Below are positions 60,611-64,000 of a DNA stretch of 64,000 nucleotides, in pieces. Each line of letters starts with the position of its first letter. Position 1 is the stretch's first letter. The stretch is from the NCBI RefSeq assembly GCF_900103285.1, contig NZ_FNGS01000005.1:40521-104520 (forward strand), read 5' to 3'. Under the pieces are notes generated by a model. The model ran no database searches. It saw only the letters and a list, made by a program, of their open reading frames with translations, and was not told the DNA's origin. The DNA comes from Siphonobacter aquaeclarae. Lineage in GTDB: Bacteria; Bacteroidota; Bacteroidia; Cytophagales; Spirosomataceae. The translations under genes were made by a program, and so were the position numbers.

Positions 60611-61480
60611 TTACAAATCACTCGCCCAGCACAGCGTATCGCGGATGAGTTTTTCGATGGTCTGCTCCGGTCGGGTGGAAAATTCGCCTGTCGCGCGGTT
60701 GGCGACAATCGCATTGAGCGACAGCATCTCATGACCGAGCAGGGCGCCGAACAGGTAATAGGCTGCCGTTTCCATTTCGAAGTTGGTCAACCGCCAGCCT
60801 TCGTGCCGGAAGGCTTGCAGCTTGCCGATTACGCCGTCAATTTTCGGAGCGAGGCGAAGGTGCCGTCCCTGCGGCGCATAAAAACCCGGACACGTCAGTG
60901 TAAAGCCAGGAACCGACGAAACGACGTCGTGAAAAGATTCGAAAAGTACGGGAGAAGCCTCCGCAACATAGGGTTGCAGGCGGAGGCCGAGTGTGGTCTT
61001 GAGGGAAGCGGCGAGATCCGGTTGCCAGCGGGATTCGTCCGTCGCATAAAAATCCAGCAGGCCGTCAAGACCAACTGCCCGCCGGGAAGCAACGACAGAA
61101 TCGACCGGAATATCTTCCTGCAGACTACCCGACGTTCCGATACGGATCAGGTTTAGCGGGCGCTTTTCGGTGCGGGGAACCCGCTGCTGCAAATCAATGT
61201 GGCGAAGGGCGTCGAGCTCGGTCATGACGATCTCCACATTATCAGAGCCGATGCCGGAGGAGACGACGCTCATCCGTTTCCGGCCGATGGTCCCGGTATG
61301 GGTGACAAATTCCCGGTGCTGTTTGCGCACGTCTATCGTATCAAAATGCCGGGATACCAGGGCGACGCGGTCGGGATCGCCGACGAGAATCACGGTATCG
61401 GCCAGGTCTTCCGGTAGCAGGCGCAGGTGGTAGATGCTGCCGTCGGGATTCAGAATCAGCTCGGATGAAGGAAAAGCCAT
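60611..61480 (-). CDS. Nucleoside phosphorylase (uridine phosphorylase-like)
   Basis: A 289-residue phosphorylase of the PNP/UDP family, cleaving a nucleoside with phosphate. ATG 61480 starts MAFPSSELILNPDG; the longer frame would be unlike the family. Visible elements are ILVGDPDRVALV (phosphate-binding loop), GTSGSLQEDIPVDS (about 130-143), and FEMETAAYYLFGALLGHEML (the ribose-binding E-M-E). The fold and length fit hexameric uridine phosphorylase more than trimeric PNP. Single gene, convergent with nothing and divergent from the gluconokinase. Confidence 0.88.
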   Translation of the reverse strand: MAFPSSELILNPDGSIYHLRLLPEDLADTVILVGDPDRVALVSRHFDTIDVRKQHREFVTHTGTIGRKRMSVVSSGIGSDNVEIVMTELDALRHIDLQQRVPRTEKRPLNLIRIGTSGSLQEDIPVDSVVASRRAVGLDGLLDFYATDESRWQPDLAASLKTTLGLRLQPYVAEASPVLFESFHDVVSSVPGFTLTCPGFYAPQGRHLRLAPKIDGVIGKLQAFRHEGWRLTNFEMETAAYYLFGALLGHEMLSLNAIVANRATGEFSTRPEQTIEKLIRDTLCWASDL

Positions 61481-61652
61481 ACGCAAAAAGGACAAGTGTC
61501 TGTGGCCGGCAGCGCCGGGATGCAATGTTAGCCGATTTTCGGAGGAATGTATACGCCCTTGCGCCGAAATAGCGGCAACGCAAAAAAAGACGTACCCGGC
61601 AGACCAACCAATGCCCGGTATTTCCATTTTTGCAGGAATTGACTCTTACGAA

Positions 61653-63092
61653 ATGGAAAGCTGGATCGGCGTCGACATCGGTACGACCAATACCAAAGCA
61701 GTAGTTTTTGACGAGGCAGGCCGGGTCCTGGCCCACCACAGCGTCGGCTACGACATGATACATCCGGAGCCTGATTACAGCGAGCAGGACCCGGAAGCAA
61801 TCTGGGAGGCCGTGAAAACGGTTCTGGAGGCTGTCTCCGGCGGTTTGACCGACATCCGCGCGGTATCTTTCAGCGCCGCCATGCATAGTTTGCTGCCGGT
61901 AGACGCCGCCGGTAACCCTCTTGGCAACCTTGTCATCTGGGCGGATAACCGGGCCAAAGTCGAAGCGCAGGAGCTGCGCGACAGCGAAGCCGGCCGCGCC
62001 ATTTTCCGGGTGTGCGGTACCCCGCTGCATCCCATGACGCCCCTCTGCAAGCTGATGTGGTGGAGCCGTCATCAGCCGGAAGTCATTCAGCGGTCCTATA
62101 AATTCGTGGGAATCAAGGAGTTTATCTGGTTTCGGTTGACGGGAGAATGGGCGATTGACTACTCCCTGGCTTCCGCAACGGGTATGTTTGATATTTCGAC
62201 CTTCGCCTGGCACGCTCCGGCACTGGAGACGGCCGGTATTCCGGAGGCGAAGCTTTCGCCGCCGGTATCTCCCTACCACCGGGCGGAGGCATCAGGAGGA
62301 GCCGGACTGCCTGCCGGAACGCCGCTGATTATCGGGGCGTCTGACGGGTGCCTGGCTAACCTGGGTACGGGGGCAATTGTACCCGGCCGGCTCGCGATTA
62401 CCATCGGGACCAGCGGCGCAGTACGTGTCTGCTCGCCTGACGCGGCGACCGACCCGCTCATGCGCACTTTCACCTATGTACTCGACGAAGGAACGTACAT
62501 CGTAGGCGGCGGTACCAATTCCGGCGGAGTAATCCTGCAATGGATTGCGGAGCAGTTGTTTCCGGGTATTCCGACCGACGAACTCATCACCCGCGCGGCA
62601 GCTATCGAACCCGGCGCCGACGGCCTGATCTTCCTGCCGTATCTCCTGGGCGAGCGCGCCCCCCTCTGGGACGCCAACGCCCGCGGCGGCTTCTTCGGTC
62701 TGACCCTGCAGCATACGCCGGCGCACCTGGTCCGGGCCGTACTGGAAGGTATCTGCCTGCATACCTGCTCGCTGGTCCGTATTCTGGAAGAGCGGGGGCC
62801 GGTCAACGAGATATTTGCTTCCGGTGGCTTCGCCCGAAGTCCGGAGTGGGTGCAACTACTGGCTGATTGCGCCGGTAAGCCGGTTCGTCTGCCCGAGACC
62901 GTCGAAGCAGGCGCCTGGGGCGCGGTACTCCTGGCGATGAAACAGGCCGGTCGCGACCACCTGAAATGGCTGGAAGGCTTGCAGATTACGCGGACATTTG
63001 AGCCGGATCCCGTACGGGCAGCGCTATACAGGAGGTTGGGGGAGAGGCAGCTGAAGTTGTATGAAGTGACGAAGGAGCTGGAAACCCTTTGA
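61653..63092 (+). CDS. FGGY-family carbohydrate kinase, gluconokinase type
   Basis: A 479-residue sugar kinase from ATG 61653 (MESWIGVDIG). The ATP-binding hallmark GVDIGTTNTK is at residues 6-15, catalytic Asp231 lies in GASDGCLANLG, and the C-terminal FGGY signature GGFARSPEWVQLLADCAGKP is intact. The YDMIHPEPDYSEQDPEAIWE segment is characteristic of gluconate kinases, so it likely makes 6-phosphogluconate for the pentose-phosphate or Entner-Doudoroff pathway. Xylulokinase is the main alternative. A CATTTTTG box, one mismatch from the promoter consensus, lies at about 61625-61632. Confidence 0.88.
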   Translation: MESWIGVDIGTTNTKAVVFDEAGRVLAHHSVGYDMIHPEPDYSEQDPEAIWEAVKTVLEAVSGGLTDIRAVSFSAAMHSLLPVDAAGNPLGNLVIWADNRAKVEAQELRDSEAGRAIFRVCGTPLHPMTPLCKLMWWSRHQPEVIQRSYKFVGIKEFIWFRLTGEWAIDYSLASATGMFDISTFAWHAPALETAGIPEAKLSPPVSPYHRAEASGGAGLPAGTPLIIGASDGCLANLGTGAIVPGRLAITIGTSGAVRVCSPDAATDPLMRTFTYVLDEGTYIVGGGTNSGGVILQWIAEQLFPGIPTDELITRAAAIEPGADGLIFLPYLLGERAPLWDANARGGFFGLTLQHTPAHLVRAVLEGICLHTCSLVRILEERGPVNEIFASGGFARSPEWVQLLADCAGKPVRLPETVEAGAWGAVLLAMKQAGRDHLKWLEGLQITRTFEPDPVRAALYRRLGERQLKLYEVTKELETL

Positions 63093-63186
63093 CCGCACAT
63101 CACAATTTCATTTGGTTCTTTCAGCGGATTTCGTCCTTTCGTTCCGGCAGGTATCGGTGACCTGTCGTACGAAACCCCGACTCTCC

Positions 63187-63849
63187 ATGAAAAGCCTTCT
63201 TCCGGTACTATTCCTGCTATTGGTTACAGGGAGCACCTATGCCCAGGTTACCTCCTTTTCCATCGATCAAAGCAAAATCAACCAACCGCTCGCAGCCCGT
63301 CTCGATTCCCTTTTCCGGGAAGACCAGGCCGCGCGAATACTGCTTGCCAAATGGATGCGGGAAGAAATTCCGGCAAAATCACTCGACAGCCTCAAGGCCG
63401 TCGTCCGCGAAAAAGACATCTCGAACCTGCGGTTTACTGAAAAGATACTAGAAAAATACGGTTGGCTCGGTCCGCAGGATGTCGGTATGACGGGGAGTCA
63501 GGCGTTGTTTCTGGTTATCCAGCATGCCGACCTCCCGACGCAGCAGAAATACTATCCCCTGATCAAAAAAGCGGAAAAAGACGGTAAGATCTTGTCGAGC
63601 AACGTTGCGATTCTCGAAGACCGCATTGCCGTCCGGGAAGGGAGGGAGCAGATCTACGGCTCCCAGGGTTATGCCGACCGCGAGAAGAAAAAGACGTTCA
63701 TTTATCCACTCAAAGATGCAGACCACCTCGACAGCCTCCGCCAAACGATGGGTATGCCCCCGATGGCCACCTATGTCAAGGACTGGAGCCTATCCGACTA
63801 CAAATCCTACCTTCCCCACGCCCGCGAACTCCTGAAAAAAGCGAAGTAG
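63187..63849 (+). CDS. Secreted DUF6624-family protein
   Basis: A 220-residue protein with signal peptide (MKSLLPVLFLLLVTGSTYAQ). The mature part matches DUF6624: LTGSQALFLVIQHADLPTQQ-like region (GSQALFLVIQHAD), VAILEDRIAVREGREQIYGS and SQGYADREKKKTFIYPLKDA, a conserved pattern of HAD, DR and YG(S/T)Q motifs in a helical domain. No enzymatic role is established. ATG 63187 is used because the signal peptide starts there. Immediately downstream are two GC-rich hairpins and a tandem repeat. Confidence 0.8.
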   Translation: MKSLLPVLFLLLVTGSTYAQVTSFSIDQSKINQPLAARLDSLFREDQAARILLAKWMREEIPAKSLDSLKAVVREKDISNLRFTEKILEKYGWLGPQDVGMTGSQALFLVIQHADLPTQQKYYPLIKKAEKDGKILSSNVAILEDRIAVREGREQIYGSQGYADREKKKTFIYPLKDADHLDSLRQTMGMPPMATYVKDWSLSDYKSYLPHARELLKKAK

Positions 63850-63864
63850 CAAGCAACACACCAA

Positions 63865-63908
63865 CCCCGAAGGGGTCAAACCCCAGTAACCCCGGGCGCA
63901 GCCCGGGG
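63865..63908 (+). terminator. GC-rich hairpins after the DUF6624 gene
   Basis: CCCC-gaa-GGGG (63865-63875) and an 8-bp stem CCCCGGGC-gca-GCCCGGGG (63890-63908). Neither is followed by a T-tract, so termination is only a possibility; the second hairpin leads straight into the tandem repeat. Confidence 0.5.
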
Positions 63909-64000
63909 CTCTCGCCCCGCATACAGCTACTCCGGGCTCTCGCCCCGCATACAGCTACTCCGGGCTCTCGCCCCGCATACAGCTACTCCGGGCTCTCGCC
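63905..64000. repeat. 28-bp tandem repeat running off the window end
   Basis: The unit CGGGCTCTCGCCCCGCATAC plus AGCTACTC is repeated at 63905 (first base differs), 63933 and 63961 without spacers, with a partial fourth copy from 63989 to the window edge. Copies are identical apart from the first base. No ORF is needed to explain it: 28 is not a multiple of three. The copy number beyond the edge is unknown. Confidence 0.95.

Noticed and set aside
63905..64000. CRISPR array
   Set aside because: The 28-bp units are contiguous with no variable spacers, and no cas gene is in the window.

Overview
The window comes from a member of the Bacteroidota, most likely a Cytophagales- or Chitinophagales-type polysaccharide degrader. 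The evidence is a SusC/SusD pair driven by an ECF sigma factor and FecR-type anti-sigma factor, exact TAnnTTTG promoter boxes, little sign of Shine-Dalgarno sequences, many secreted glycoside hydrolases, LytTR and NarL-type regulators, and typical DUF families (DUF3823, DUF4965, DUF6624, GIN/DUF2807). Base composition by eye is somewhat above 50% GC, with AT-richer patches around 24.5-26.1 kb and 46.5-47.3 kb. I cannot name a genus.

Layout. 1-0.8 kb: the 3' end of a lactonase-type beta-propeller gene and a GNAT acetyltransferase. 0.9-17.2 kb: a polysaccharide utilisation locus for an arabinose/xylose-containing polymer. GH127 and a GH5-like enzyme lie on the minus strand; divergently come ECF sigma, FecR, SusC with an STN signalling domain, SusD, a DUF3823 lipoprotein, GH43, a DUF4965 protein and a second GH43. 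The likely logic is that SusC senses cargo, FecR releases the sigma factor, SusCD imports oligosaccharide and the hydrolases trim it. 17.2-29 kb: housekeeping and signalling genes (DEAD-box helicase, MMPL/RND exporter, a membrane protein/NarL kinase/regulator operon, an AT-rich orphan lipoprotein, ClpB). 29-34.4 kb: a GH9 cellulase whose frame breaks at a run of nine A's and continues as a polysaccharide deacetylase, then D-lactate dehydrogenase and a GH105 enzyme. 34.4-44.9 kb: an atypical P-loop kinase, a Xer recombinase, an enoyl-CoA hydratase, a hybrid kinase/LytTR pair, and an Lrp regulator divergent from the threonine-to-glycine pathway (SDR-type threonine dehydrogenase plus Kbl). 45-55 kb: M28 peptidase, Pth, pyrR and pyrB separated by a strong terminator, TSUP and MscS membrane proteins, a lone ACT-like protein, a sterol-desaturase-family protein and an aminotransferase. 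55-60.6 kb: tRNA-Cys and an iron-uptake-like operon (PepSY protein, small membrane protein, TonB receptor) behind a perfect 17-bp palindrome. 60.6-64 kb: nucleoside phosphorylase, gluconokinase, a DUF6624 protein, and a 28-bp tandem repeat running off the end.

The most unusual theme is not a protein. Many gene ends carry long inverted repeats whose arms are made of in-phase 7-bp (or 9-bp) imperfect tandem units. The unit sequence differs from locus to locus but the architecture is the same (814-880, 13201-13605, 16101-16170, 22755-23029, 32726-33254, 46356-46459, and the 9-bp version at 44882-44954 and 55929-55999). Other points worth checking are the GH9/deacetylase frameshift at a canonical slippery heptamer, a terminator/anti-terminator-like leader ahead of the ECF sigma gene, and orphan terminators before the hybrid kinase.
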